64,000 nt of DNA, taken from Myxococcus virescens. Lineage in GTDB: Bacteria > Myxococcota > Myxococcia > Myxococcales > Myxococcaceae. The notes under the pieces were generated by a model. It searched no databases. It was not told the origin of the DNA and saw only the letters and a list, made by a program, of their open reading frames with translations. The position numbers and the translations under genes are program-made. The stretch is taken from the NCBI RefSeq assembly GCF_900101905.1, contig NZ_FNAJ01000002.1, positions 620,001 to 684,000 of the forward strand. Reading direction: 5' to 3'. Every line of letters starts with the position of its first letter. The first letter of the stretch is position 1. Positions 18,269 to 26,441 of this stretch are shown here, piece by piece.

Positions 18269-19639
18269 ATGAACGCGCACATCTTCCGCGAATACGATAT
18301 CCGAGGCCTGGTCGATAAGGACCTCACCACCGAGGTGGTGGAGCTGCTGGGCAAGGGCCTGGGCACCATCATCCGTCGCCAGGGCGGGCGCTCCATCGCC
18401 GTGGGCCGCGACTGCCGCGAGTCCTCCACCCGCTTCCGGGACGCGCTCTGCGCGGGCCTCACCTCCACGGGCCTCAACGTGTTCGACGTGGGCGTGGTCC
18501 CCACGCCGCTGACGTACTTCGCCGCCAACACCCTGCCGGTGGACGGCCTGGCGATGATTACCGGCAGCCACAACCCACCCGAGTACAACGGCTTCAAGAT
18601 TGGCGCGGGGAAGACGACCTTCCACAGCCATGAGATTCAAGCCCTGCGCAAGCTCATCGAGGCGCGGGACTTCGAGGTGTCTCCCAAGCCGGGCACGGTG
18701 ACGCCGTACGACATCATCACGCCCTACAACCACTTCGTCCGCCAGACGGTGAAGGTGGGCCGCAAGGGGATGCGCATCGTCATCGACGCCGGCAACGGCA
18801 CGGGCGGCGCCATCGCGGTGCCGTTGTTCGAGAGCATGGGCTTCGACGTGGTGCCCCTGTTCTGTGAGATGGACGCGACGTTCCCCAACCATCACCCGGA
18901 CCCGACGGTGGTGGAGAACCTGGAGGACCTCATCGCGGCGGTGAAGCGCGAGAAGGCCGAGGTGGGCATCGCCTACGACGGCGACAGTGACCGCATCGGC
19001 GTCATCGACGACCAGGGCAACATCCTCTGGGGCGACCAGCTGATGGTGCTCTTCAGCCGCTACGTGCTGAAGGAGAGCCCGGGCGCGGCCATCGTCGGCG
19101 AGGTGAAGTGCAGCTACACGCTGTACGACGACATCGCGAAGCGCGGCGGCAAGCCCATCATGTGGAAGGCCGGGCACTCGCTCATCAAGTCGAAGATGAA
19201 GGAGACGCAGGCGGAGCTGGCAGGAGAGATGAGCGGCCACATCTTCTTCAAGAACCGCTACTTCGGCTTCGACGACGCCATCTACTCCACCGCGCGCCTG
19301 CTGGAGATTCTCACGCACGAGAAGGCGACCATGTCGGAGCTCCTGTCCGACGTGCCGAAGACCTACGCCAGCCCGGAGCTGCGCTTCGACACGAAGGAAG
19401 AGAAGAAGTTCGAGATGGTGAAGCGCGCCACGGAGACGCTGCGCGACGCGGGCCACGACATCATCGACGTGGACGGCGTGCGCGTGACGTTCCCCGACGG
19501 CTGGGGCCTCATCCGTGCCTCCAACACGCAGCCCATCCTGGTGCTGCGCTTCGAGGCCAACACGCCCGAGCGCCTCAAGGAAATCCAGGCCCTCATCGAG
19601 GGCACCGTGGAGAAGGTCAAGGTCGAGGTCGGGGGCTGA
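18269..19639 (+). CDS. manB: Phosphomannomutase/phosphoglucomutase
   Basis: 456 residues from ATG 18269, beginning MNAHIFREYDIRG, the usual start of the AlgC/ManB family. The active-site phosphoserine is Ser100 in TGSHNPPEYNGFK. The Mg-binding loop is D237-G-D239-S-D241, followed by the sugar-recognition block GEMSGHIFF and the C-terminal phosphate-binding RASNTQP. It interconverts mannose-6-phosphate and mannose-1-phosphate (often also the glucose forms) and feeds the guanylyltransferase encoded upstream. It is the first gene of a + strand operon: the stop codon is separated by one base from the FMN reductase start. Confidence 0.92.
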   Translation: MNAHIFREYDIRGLVDKDLTTEVVELLGKGLGTIIRRQGGRSIAVGRDCRESSTRFRDALCAGLTSTGLNVFDVGVVPTPLTYFAANTLPVDGLAMITGSHNPPEYNGFKIGAGKTTFHSHEIQALRKLIEARDFEVSPKPGTVTPYDIITPYNHFVRQTVKVGRKGMRIVIDAGNGTGGAIAVPLFESMGFDVVPLFCEMDATFPNHHPDPTVVENLEDLIAAVKREKAEVGIAYDGDSDRIGVIDDQGNILWGDQLMVLFSRYVLKESPGAAIVGEVKCSYTLYDDIAKRGGKPIMWKAGHSLIKSKMKETQAELAGEMSGHIFFKNRYFGFDDAIYSTARLLEILTHEKATMSELLSDVPKTYASPELRFDTKEEKKFEMVKRATETLRDAGHDIIDVDGVRVTFPDGWGLIRASNTQPILVLRFEANTPERLKEIQALIEGTVEKVKVEVGG

Positions 19640-19640
19640 C

Positions 19641-20192
19641 ATGACGACGCCGCGCATCCTCGCCATCAGTGGCAGCCTCCGGACGGGGAGCTTCAACCGC
19701 CAGCTCCTGGCCATCGCCGTTGCCCACGCCCGCTCGCTGGGCGCGGAGGTGGACGTGGTGGACCTCAAGACGCTGGAGCTGCCCCTCTACGACGGCGACG
19801 TGGAGGCCAAGGCCCTGCCCGCTCCCGTGGAGGAGCTGCGCGAGCGGCTGGGCAAGGCCCAGGGTCTGCTCATCGCCAGCCCGGAGTACAACTCTTCCAT
19901 TCCGGGAGGCCTGAAGAACGCCATCGACTGGGTGTCCCGCCCGCCCGGCAGGCTCTTCCAGGAGAAGTGGGTGGCGATGATGGGCGCCACGCCCGGCGTC
20001 TTCGGCACCGCGCGCATGCAGCCGCACCTGCGGCAGGTGATGGCCTCCGTGGGGGCGCACGTGCTGCCCACGCAGGTGCACATGGCCCGCGTGTCGGATG
20101 CCTTCACCCCCGACGGGAAGCTCAAGGACGAGGCGCGCCAGAAGGAAGTGGAAGCGCTGGCGGCCGCGTTGGTTTCCAAGCTGAAGCCCTGA
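19641..20192 (+). CDS. NADPH-dependent FMN reductase
   Basis: 183 residues, flavodoxin-like fold. The FMN phosphate loop is SGSLRTGSFNRQL (residues 9-21) and the second signature is SPEYNSSIPGGLKNAIDW, both standard for the NADPH-dependent FMN/quinone reductase family (ChrR/YieF group). The start ATG lies one base after the phosphomannomutase stop; the frame extending back to 19515 is inside that gene and is not used. It may supply reduced flavin or detoxify quinones. Its place with a thiol peroxidase two genes later suggests a stress-related role, but nothing in the sequence identifies a substrate. Confidence 0.88.
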   Translation: MTTPRILAISGSLRTGSFNRQLLAIAVAHARSLGAEVDVVDLKTLELPLYDGDVEAKALPAPVEELRERLGKAQGLLIASPEYNSSIPGGLKNAIDWVSRPPGRLFQEKWVAMMGATPGVFGTARMQPHLRQVMASVGAHVLPTQVHMARVSDAFTPDGKLKDEARQKEVEALAAALVSKLKP

Positions 20193-20204
20193 GAGGACGC
20201 GCTC

Positions 20205-21137
20205 ATGCCAACGCTCGGAATCGACCTGGGGGGGACCTTCGCCCGCGCCGCCGTGGTGGACGAGGTTGGCAAGCTGATTGCCTCCTCGAAGGTGGCCCTG
20301 GTGGAGCGCAGTCCTTCAGGGGTCGTGGAGACCATTGCCCAGGCGGCCTCGGACGCGGTGATGGTCGCCGGTGTGCCGCTGGGCGCGTGTGGTGTGGCGG
20401 CCGCCGGGCAGATTCACAAGGACTCGGGCGTGTTGTCGGTGGCTCCCAACCTGGGCTGGCGCAACGTGCCGCTGGGCGCGCTGCTCACGCACCGGTTGGG
20501 CCAGCCGGTGCGCGTGGTGAATGACCTGGCCGCGGCGGCGTGGGGCGAATTCCACGCCGGCGCGGGTCGGGGCTCCCAGGACATGCTGGTGGTGTTCGTG
20601 GGCTCGGGGGTGGGGAGCGCCATCATCGCGGGTGGTCGGCTCGTGGACGGCGGTGGCGGTGTGGCGGGCGAGCTGGGCCACATCAAGGTGGTTCCTGGCG
20701 GGCGCCGCTGCGGCTGTGGCGAGCTGGGGTGCCTGGAGGCCTACGCTGGTGGCCACAACCTCATCGCGCAGACGCGGGAGTTGCTCGCCAGCGGTGGTGC
20801 GCCGGAGGTGGCGCGGCTGACGGGTGGAGACCCGGCGCGCATCACCCCGGTGACGTTGGAGCAGGCGGCGGAGGCGGGCGACGTGGCGGCCGGCGAAGTC
20901 TACGAGCGGGCAGCGCGGTTCCTGGCCCTGGCCGTGGCCAACCAGGTGACGATGCTCAACCCGGCGCGGCTGGTGCTGGGGGGCGGCGTGCTGAGACACT
21001 GCCCGGGCTTGCGGCGCCGTGTGGAGGAGGGCGTGCGCGCCTGGTCCTCCACCACGTCGCGCGAGGGCCTGCTCATCGCGGACGCGGAGCTGGGAGATGA
21101 CAGCGGTCTGATTGGCGCGGCGTTGCTGGTGAAGTAG
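20205..21137 (+). CDS. ROK-family sugar kinase (glucokinase-like)
   Basis: 310 residues. The phosphate-binding motif GIDLGGTFARAAVVD lies at residues 5-19 and the catalytic pair is N106-D107 in VVNDLAAAAWGE. The ROK zinc site is complete: GELGHIK (His159) with C169-x-C171-G-x-x-G-C176. There is no N-terminal helix-turn-helix, so this is a kinase and not a ROK repressor. It phosphorylates a hexose, most likely glucose. In this operon it could feed glucose- or mannose-6-phosphate to the mutase encoded two genes upstream. The gap from the FMN reductase gene is 12 bases, with GAGAGGA as ribosome-binding site. Confidence 0.9.
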   Translation: MPTLGIDLGGTFARAAVVDEVGKLIASSKVALVERSPSGVVETIAQAASDAVMVAGVPLGACGVAAAGQIHKDSGVLSVAPNLGWRNVPLGALLTHRLGQPVRVVNDLAAAAWGEFHAGAGRGSQDMLVVFVGSGVGSAIIAGGRLVDGGGGVAGELGHIKVVPGGRRCGCGELGCLEAYAGGHNLIAQTRELLASGGAPEVARLTGGDPARITPVTLEQAAEAGDVAAGEVYERAARFLALAVANQVTMLNPARLVLGGGVLRHCPGLRRRVEEGVRAWSSTTSREGLLIADAELGDDSGLIGAALLVK

Positions 21138-21169
21138 TCCGCGCCCCTTTCCGGAGGAGGAGGCATTCC

Positions 21170-21685
21170 ATGGCCGAGCACAAGGGCATCGTCACGTTCA
21201 AGGGGCAGCCGGTGACGCTGGTGGGGGACGAGGTGAAGGTGGGCGACGCCGCTCCGGACTTCACCGTCTTCAAGGGACTCAACGACGCCGTGCGGCTGTC
21301 GGACGTGAAGGGCAGCGTGGTGGTGTTGAGCGTGGCGCCCAGCGTGGACACGCGGGTGTGTGCGGCGCAGCTTCGCGCGTTCAACAAGGAAGCCACGGCG
21401 CTGGGGCCGGACGTGAAGGTGTGGTTCGTCACGCTGGACTTGCCCTTCGCGCTGGGGCGCTTCATCGGCGCTGAGGGCATCCAGAACGTCACCACGCTGT
21501 CGGACTACAAGGACCGCGAGTTCGGTGAGAAGTACGGCGTGTACATGAAGGAGTTGGGGCTGCTCGCGCGCAGCACCTTCGTGGTGGACCGTAAGGGCAA
21601 GGTCGTGTTCCGGGAGATTGTCCCGGAGATGACGCACGAGCCGGACTACGACGGCGCGATGAAGGCGGTCCGCGCGGCGCTGTGA
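21170..21685 (+). CDS. tpx: Thiol peroxidase (Tpx-type), single cysteine
   Basis: 171 residues of the Tpx/peroxiredoxin family: VGDAAPDF, then SVAPSVDTRVCAAQ with peroxidatic Cys64, and the block TLDLPFALGRFIGAEG. In the well-studied E. coli enzyme the position corresponding to Ile99 in RFIGAEG is the resolving cysteine. Here it is isoleucine, and Cys64 is the only cysteine in the protein. It must therefore act as a 1-Cys enzyme or be reduced by an outside thiol. A strong AGGAGGAGG site precedes the ATG. It is the last gene of the manB operon. A thioredoxin gene at 55 kb is not linked. Confidence 0.9.
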   Translation: MAEHKGIVTFKGQPVTLVGDEVKVGDAAPDFTVFKGLNDAVRLSDVKGSVVVLSVAPSVDTRVCAAQLRAFNKEATALGPDVKVWFVTLDLPFALGRFIGAEGIQNVTTLSDYKDREFGEKYGVYMKELGLLARSTFVVDRKGKVVFREIVPEMTHEPDYDGAMKAVRAAL

Positions 21686-21692
21686 CGGAGAT

Positions 21693-22232
21693 TCAGCCGC
21701 GCTCCGGCGGTTTCCAGCGCCGCAGCGCGGTCTGCTGCTCGTAGGGCTGGGGCGACGGGTAGGTGATGAACTCGATGATGGTGCCCCAGGGGGCCCGGGC
21801 GTAGCAGAAGGCGTTGCCCGGGCCTTTCTCCAGTGCTGGCAGTTCGTGGGGGCTCGAGAAGACCTCGCCTCCCGCCGCCTGGAAGCGCGCGAGCGCTGTG
21901 TCCATGTCGTCCACGTAGACGGCCAGGTGCTGGATGCCCAGGTCGTTGGGGCGGGCGGGTGGGCGCTGCTCGGGGGCTGCGTATTCGAACAGCTCGAGGC
22001 TGGGGCCGTTGCCCAAGCGGAGCAGCCGCATCGCGCGGATGCTGGAGCCGGGGAGGAAGCGCAGGCGTCGTTGCAGGTCCGGGCCTTCCTGGGGCGGCTG
22101 GCCTTTCGCCAGGCTGTCGTAGAGGACTTCGGCGCCAAGGGCCTCGATGAAGAAGGCCGTTGCCGCTTGGAGGTCCGGCACCGTCACGCCGACATGGTCG
22201 ATGCCGCGTACTCCGGGAGAAGCCGATGGCAT
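21693..22232 (-). CDS. VOC (glyoxalase/bleomycin resistance) family protein
   Basis: 179 residues from ATG 22232, with CAGGAG about ten bases upstream; the longer frame to 22295 has no such site. Two beta-alpha-beta-beta-beta units are visible. The first starts at GIDHVGVTVPDLQAATAFFIEALG and ends with SLELFEY, and the second starts at GIQHLAVYVDDMDTALARF and ends with GTIIEFITYP. The metal-ligand pattern is His in GIDHVG, Glu in LELFEY, His in IQHLAV and Glu in IIEFI, so all four positions are filled and a metal-dependent enzyme is likely. Substrate unknown. The gene is convergent with tpx (7-base gap). Confidence 0.85.
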   Translation of the reverse strand: MPSASPGVRGIDHVGVTVPDLQAATAFFIEALGAEVLYDSLAKGQPPQEGPDLQRRLRFLPGSSIRAMRLLRLGNGPSLELFEYAAPEQRPPARPNDLGIQHLAVYVDDMDTALARFQAAGGEVFSSPHELPALEKGPGNAFCYARAPWGTIIEFITYPSPQPYEQQTALRRWKPPERG

Positions 22233-22374
22233 GGCGCGCACGCTCCTGAATGGGATGGAACGCGAGACTGCTGGGCTGCTCCACGGTGCGGCCATGTGGA
22301 GTGCCGCGTCAATGTGCGGTGTCCCTTGGGGCGGGCCGGTGTTCAGTCATGGGCGGGCCATGCCTCGGCACGAG

Positions 22375-22416
22375 AAACCCCGCCCCAGTGCATCTCGGCA
22401 CCGGGACGGGGCGGGG
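22375..22416 (-). terminator. Intrinsic terminator of the HEAT/M23 unit
   Basis: CCCCGCCCC (22378-22386) and GGGGCGGGG (22408-22416) form a perfect 9-bp GC stem with a 21-base loop. On the minus strand the stem is followed by TTT. It lies 27 bases past the stop codon of the M23-type peptidase gene, so it probably ends that transcript. Confidence 0.65.
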
Positions 22417-22442
22417 TGTGGGTGAAGCAGGCTGTGGAGCGA

Positions 22443-22991
22443 CTACAGCGTGGGCGTACCGACGCGGTTGCTGCAGTACGCGCTGGAGCCGCAGGTGGTG
22501 CCGACGTTGGCGTACCAGGCCGTCTTGCGCGTGCCGTACTGACGGTTGTCCGCGTGGACGTGCGCGCCCGTGGAGTTACCCGTGGAGCCCACGAGGCCCA
22601 GCGCACAGCGGTCGCACGTCTTGGAGCCCGACGACACGTTGGAGTTCAGGTGGAGCTGGCGGAAGTCCCAGCCGCTGCCACCCGTGACGACGTAGTAGTT
22701 GCCCGCGCCGCCATTGCAGCTCGTGCCGCCGCTGCAGTTGTTCGCACAGCCGCCGTAGTAGGCGTAGTAGCGGCTGACGTTGATCATCCCGCGGTGGTTC
22801 CACACGCTGCAGGTGCCGTTGCTCATGTCGAGCGCGTTGTGGCTGCTGCCCGAGCACGAGTAGTACGTCGTGGAACCCACGCGCGCGGCGGTGTCACAGA
22901 TGGGACCCACGGCCGTCGCGGCCGTGACAGAGGTGGCCCAGCCCGCGGCGGCGAGCACCAGGCCCGCCATGGTCAGCTTCATCGTCTTCAT
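22443..22991 (-). CDS. Secreted M23-type metallopeptidase
   Basis: 182 residues from ATG 22991 (GAGGGAG upstream). The signal peptide is MKTMKLTMAGLVLAAAGWATSVTA, probably cleaved near residue 24. The mature part carries the M23/lysostaphin metal motif: H51-N-A-L-D55 (HxxxD), an intermediate His114 in RQLHLN, and GNSTGAHVHAD with H144-x-H146 (HxH). The stretch GNSTG-HxH is the classic block of the family. Ten cysteines suggest disulfides outside the cell. Such enzymes cut peptidoglycan cross-bridges or Gly-rich peptides, for self-remodelling or prey lysis. It is very small, with no binding domain, so targeting is unclear. It is the third gene of a unit with two HEAT-repeat proteins, with a strong terminator after it. 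Confidence 0.8.
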   Translation of the reverse strand: MKTMKLTMAGLVLAAAGWATSVTAATAVGPICDTAARVGSTTYYSCSGSSHNALDMSNGTCSVWNHRGMINVSRYYAYYGGCANNCSGGTSCNGGAGNYYVVTGGSGWDFRQLHLNSNVSSGSKTCDRCALGLVGSTGNSTGAHVHADNRQYGTRKTAWYANVGTTCGSSAYCSNRVGTPTL

Positions 22992-23041
22992 CAAGAGACT
23001 CCCTCGTTGGTGTAGCGCTGCGTACTGCGGTGAAGCAGGGG

Positions 23042-24028
23042 TCACCTCCGGCGGCGCTGCTTCTCGCGCAGCACCAGCTCCCACTCCTGGAGGTTGAGCT
23101 TCAGGACGGACACCCAGGCGTCGATTTCCGCATCCATGGCGCGGTCCACGCCGCGCAAGGACTCCAGCACGGGCACCGCGTGGGCCTGCCCCAGCCGGGC
23201 AATCCCCTGGAGCGCCGCCTTGCGCACCGCCGGGTCCTTGTCTTCTCGGAACAGGTCCACCAGCGAGCCTCGCGCGCCCGCGGACTCGCCGCCGGGCACG
23301 CCGCCCAGCGCCGTGGCCGCCGCCGCGCGCAGCTCCGGGTTCTCCGAACGCAGCTGTCGCGTCACCTGCTCCACCGCCTCGTGGCCCACGGCCTCCATGG
23401 AGACCTCGCGCAGCAGCTTCGCCGCCACCGCCGGGTCTTCCGATGCCGATGCCACCGACACCGCCGCCTCCGACACCCGGCGGTCATGGCCGCTGTAGAC
23501 GTCCGCGCTCTCGGAGACGATGTTGTCCGCCACCGCCGCGCGCACCTCGGGGGAGGCGTCGCGCACCAGTTGCTCGTACGTCACTACGCCGCCGTTCTTC
23601 TCCATGAACTCGACGGAGGGCACGCCGCGCAGGCCCCGCACCGCCGCCGCGCGCAGCGCCGGGTCCGAATCCCCAGTGGCCCGGGCGAGCAGCGGCTGGA
23701 TGAGGCCGGGGTTCTCCGCGTTGCTCGCCTTGGTGGCCAGCGCCGCGCCCAGGGCCTCCAGGACCTCCGGGTCCCGCTCACCCTGCAGCGCCGCCAGCAG
23801 TGACTCCGCGGGCATGGCGAGCGCGGCTTCCTTCAGCCGCATCTTCACGTAGCGCTTCAGCGCGGGGGAGCCGTTCTTCATCGCCACGCGCACGTCGTCC
23901 AGCATGCCCTGCACCGTGCATTGCGTGGGGCGGAGCGTCGCCTCGGCGCGCGCCGTCACGGGCGTCAGGGACGAAAGGGCCACCAGGAGCGCCGCGCGCC
24001 CCATTCGCTTCATCGACAGGGGGGACAT
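23042..24028 (-). CDS. Exported HEAT-repeat protein
   Basis: 328 residues. A signal peptide (MKRMGRAALLVALSSLTPVTARA, after a possible five-residue extension) is followed by repeated pairs of helices of HEAT type: RDPEVLEALGAALA, SDPALRAAAVRGLRGV, ASPEVRAAVADNI, ENPELRAAAATALGGV, KDPAVRKAALQGIARLG, about every 30-35 residues. The C-terminus is basic (KQRRRR). The start ATG shares its A with the stop codon of the upstream HEAT gene (TGATG), so the two are translationally coupled. It is likely a periplasmic or secreted scaffold for protein-protein contacts. A link with the M23-type peptidase encoded 50 bases downstream is inferred from the arrangement. Confidence 0.8.
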   Translation of the reverse strand: MSPLSMKRMGRAALLVALSSLTPVTARAEATLRPTQCTVQGMLDDVRVAMKNGSPALKRYVKMRLKEAALAMPAESLLAALQGERDPEVLEALGAALATKASNAENPGLIQPLLARATGDSDPALRAAAVRGLRGVPSVEFMEKNGGVVTYEQLVRDASPEVRAAVADNIVSESADVYSGHDRRVSEAAVSVASASEDPAVAAKLLREVSMEAVGHEAVEQVTRQLRSENPELRAAAATALGGVPGGESAGARGSLVDLFREDKDPAVRKAALQGIARLGQAHAVPVLESLRGVDRAMDAEIDAWVSVLKLNLQEWELVLREKQRRRR

Positions 24029-25197
24029 CAGTGCGGCGCTCCTTCTTCGACCAGACAGTTGTGGTGCTCGCGCTTGCCCAGCCAGATGCGGGCGAAGTCC
24101 ACCGTGCCCGACGCGTAGAGGGCTTGGAACTCCAGGTAGTCCTGCGTGAAGCGCGGGTCCTTCGCGGCGAACTGCTCCAGCATCGGCAGCGCCTTGTCGC
24201 CGCCCGCGCGCACGGCGAAGCGGAAGATGGCCCAGCGCACGCAGAGGTCATGCTCGGCCAGGAAGGCGGCGCGGAGGATCTCCATCGCCTTCTCCGGCTC
24301 GCTGGTGACGCCCAGCCGGAAGGCCGCCATCTCCCGCACGTCCCGCTCGCGGTCGCTGGAGAGGATGCGCTTGAGCGAGTCGAAGGACTCCGCGCCGATG
24401 ACGGGGTTCGAATACGACGGCATCTCCAGCGCGAGCAGCCGCACGGCCATGTCGTCGGACGTGCCGCCGATGTCCAGGAGCTCCTTCCAATAGGGCTCGA
24501 AGGTCCCGGTGCGCTCGTAGTCCTCCTTCATCACCCGGCCCAGCGTGCGCGTGGCCACCCAGGCGGTGGAGTCCAGCGTCTCGTCCAGCGCCAGCTTCTT
24601 GAGTCGCTGGATGTCTCCCGGCGCCAGCTTCCGTTGCGTCTCCAGGGCGTCCAGCGCGGCGGAGCGCGTCTGCAAGGGCGCACCTGGGTCCTCGCCCAGC
24701 TTCAGCAGGCTCTGCGCCACCTGCGGCGCATGCACCGCGGGCGCGGCCTTCAGCGCGTCCATGTAGATGCCCAACTCTGGTCCGCTGGCGCCCTTGGCCC
24801 ACTCCAACACCTGGAGCGCGCGCGTCGCGTCGTTGCCCACCAGCTCCGTCAGCCGCTCCTGGAGGTAGGCCGCCAGGTACCGGTCTCCGTTTCCGATGGC
24901 CGTCGTCAGCGCCTTCCGGAACGAGTCCATGGACACCGCGGCGTCGAAGGCATGCAGGCCGTCCCAGCACCCAGGCATGGGGATCTGCTCCACCGCGGGC
25001 TCGGGCTCCGAGGGCGTGGCGCCTGGGGTGCCGACACCGGGCGTACCGCGAGGGCCGGAGGCCGCCGAGGGGGAGGTCTCGGCCGATACGGGCTCGCCGG
25101 GAAGAGAGGGGCCAGTCCGTGGCCACAGCAACGCCACGGCTGCCGCGACCAGCAAGACGCCTGCGGCCACGGTCCAACGAAGGTTTCTGGAAGTCAT
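24028..25197 (-). CDS. Membrane-anchored HEAT-repeat protein
   Basis: 389 residues. An N-terminal helix (TVAAGVLLVAAAVALLWP, residues 9-26) without a clear cleavage site anchors the protein. A Pro/Ser/Gly/Thr-rich linker to residue 75 follows, then an all-helical domain of degenerate HEAT-like repeats (SRSAALDALETQRKL-like pattern, DMAVRLLALEMPSY, REMAAFRLGVT, CVRWAIFRFAVRAG). The C-terminal segment has KREHHNCLVEEGAPH. It begins the three-gene unit HEAT-HEAT-M23. The 123-base region to the divergent oxidoreductase gene contains a short AT-rich segment with GAATT repeats that could carry both promoters. No enzymatic motif is seen. Confidence 0.78.
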   Translation of the reverse strand: MTSRNLRWTVAAGVLLVAAAVALLWPRTGPSLPGEPVSAETSPSAASGPRGTPGVGTPGATPSEPEPAVEQIPMPGCWDGLHAFDAAVSMDSFRKALTTAIGNGDRYLAAYLQERLTELVGNDATRALQVLEWAKGASGPELGIYMDALKAAPAVHAPQVAQSLLKLGEDPGAPLQTRSAALDALETQRKLAPGDIQRLKKLALDETLDSTAWVATRTLGRVMKEDYERTGTFEPYWKELLDIGGTSDDMAVRLLALEMPSYSNPVIGAESFDSLKRILSSDRERDVREMAAFRLGVTSEPEKAMEILRAAFLAEHDLCVRWAIFRFAVRAGGDKALPMLEQFAAKDPRFTQDYLEFQALYASGTVDFARIWLGKREHHNCLVEEGAPH

Positions 25198-25320
25198 CAG
25201 GGGAGGGGCTGAGTCAGTGAATCCTGCGAATTCTTGGATACTTTGAATTTGAGGGCCTTGGCAATGGGGACCCCCAGAACTCAGCCTGCGCGTCGCGTCA
25301 TCGCTTCAAGGGAGACAGAA

Positions 25321-26406
25321 ATGTCCACGGCTCGCACGGTTCGAATGGGTGTCATTGGCGCGGGCTTCGCGCGCACCACGCAAATCCCCGCGCTGCGCGC
25401 CTTGCCGGGCGTGGAGGTGGTGAGCCTGGCCAGTGCGCGGCGCGAGAAGGTGGAGGCGGCGGGCCGGCAGTTGGGCGTGCCGCATGTGACGACGGACTGG
25501 CGTGAGGTGGTGTCCCGGCCGGATGTGACGTGCGTGTGCATCTCCACGCCGCCCGCGCTGCACCGGGACATCACCCTGGCCGCGCTGGAGGCGGGCAAGG
25601 CGGTGCTGTGTGAGAAGCCCACCGCGTTGGATGCGAGGGATGCGGAGGCCATGTGGCACGCGGCGCGTGAGCGGCGTGTCCTGGCGCTGCTGGACCATGA
25701 GCTGCGCTTCCTGCCCGCGCGGCAGCGGATGCGAGCCCTGCTGCGTTCTGGCGAGCTGGGCGCGGTGCGCGGCGCGCGTGTCTTCTATCGCAACGACAAC
25801 CGCGCCTCGCCGGAGCGGCCGTGGGACTGGTGGTCGGACGCGTCGCAAGGAGGCGGGCTCCTGGGCGCCATCGGCTCACACGCGGTGGACACGCTGCGCT
25901 TCATGCTGGGCGCCGAGCCCGACGAGGTGCTGGGCGAGCTGGCCACGCACACGCCCGAGCGGCCCGATGCGCTCACGGGACAGTCGCGCTCGGTGACGAG
26001 CGACGACGAGGCGCGGCTGCTGCTCCGCTTTGGTGCGACGACGGCCGCCATCGAGATGTCGATGGTGTCCCCCGGCAAGCCCGTGCACGGCGTCGAGGTG
26101 TCCTGCGCGCGCGGGGGCCTGCGCGTGGAGGGCCGCGAGCTGTGGCGCTCCACGGTGGGGACACGTTCCTGGGAGCGGGTGGCGCTTCCCGAGGAACCGC
26201 CGCTTCCCCCCGGCCTGCCGGACAACGAGTGGGCGCGCGGCTTCCTGCTGCTGGCCCGAGCATTCACCCAGGCCCTGCGCGAAGGCCGCGCCTCGGTGGA
26301 GGACGCGGCCACGCTGGAGGACGGCTGGCGCAACCAGCGGGTGTTGGATGCGGCTCGGCGCTCACATGTGGAGCGCCGGTGGATTCGCCTGTCCTCCAGG
26401 ACGTAA
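25321..26406 (+). CDS. Gfo/Idh/MocA-family oxidoreductase
   Basis: 361 residues from ATG 25321, with AAGGGAGA as ribosome-binding site; the frame back to 25234 lacks one. The N-terminal Rossmann fold opens with MGVIGAGFARTTQIPAL (nucleotide-binding GxGxxx). The family lysine motif is CEKPTAL near residue 100, and LLGAIGSHAVDTLRFMLG supplies the catalytic His of the C-terminal alpha/beta domain. Members oxidise or reduce sugars and related compounds with NAD(P). The substrate is unknown. It is divergent from the HEAT-repeat unit and convergent with the beta-propeller lipoprotein gene. Confidence 0.88.
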   Translation: MSTARTVRMGVIGAGFARTTQIPALRALPGVEVVSLASARREKVEAAGRQLGVPHVTTDWREVVSRPDVTCVCISTPPALHRDITLAALEAGKAVLCEKPTALDARDAEAMWHAARERRVLALLDHELRFLPARQRMRALLRSGELGAVRGARVFYRNDNRASPERPWDWWSDASQGGGLLGAIGSHAVDTLRFMLGAEPDEVLGELATHTPERPDALTGQSRSVTSDDEARLLLRFGATTAAIEMSMVSPGKPVHGVEVSCARGGLRVEGRELWRSTVGTRSWERVALPEEPPLPPGLPDNEWARGFLLLARAFTQALREGRASVEDAATLEDGWRNQRVLDAARRSHVERRWIRLSSRT

Positions 26407-26441
26407 TTGCTCCCCGCCCATCCCGGAGGACACGGCGGGCT

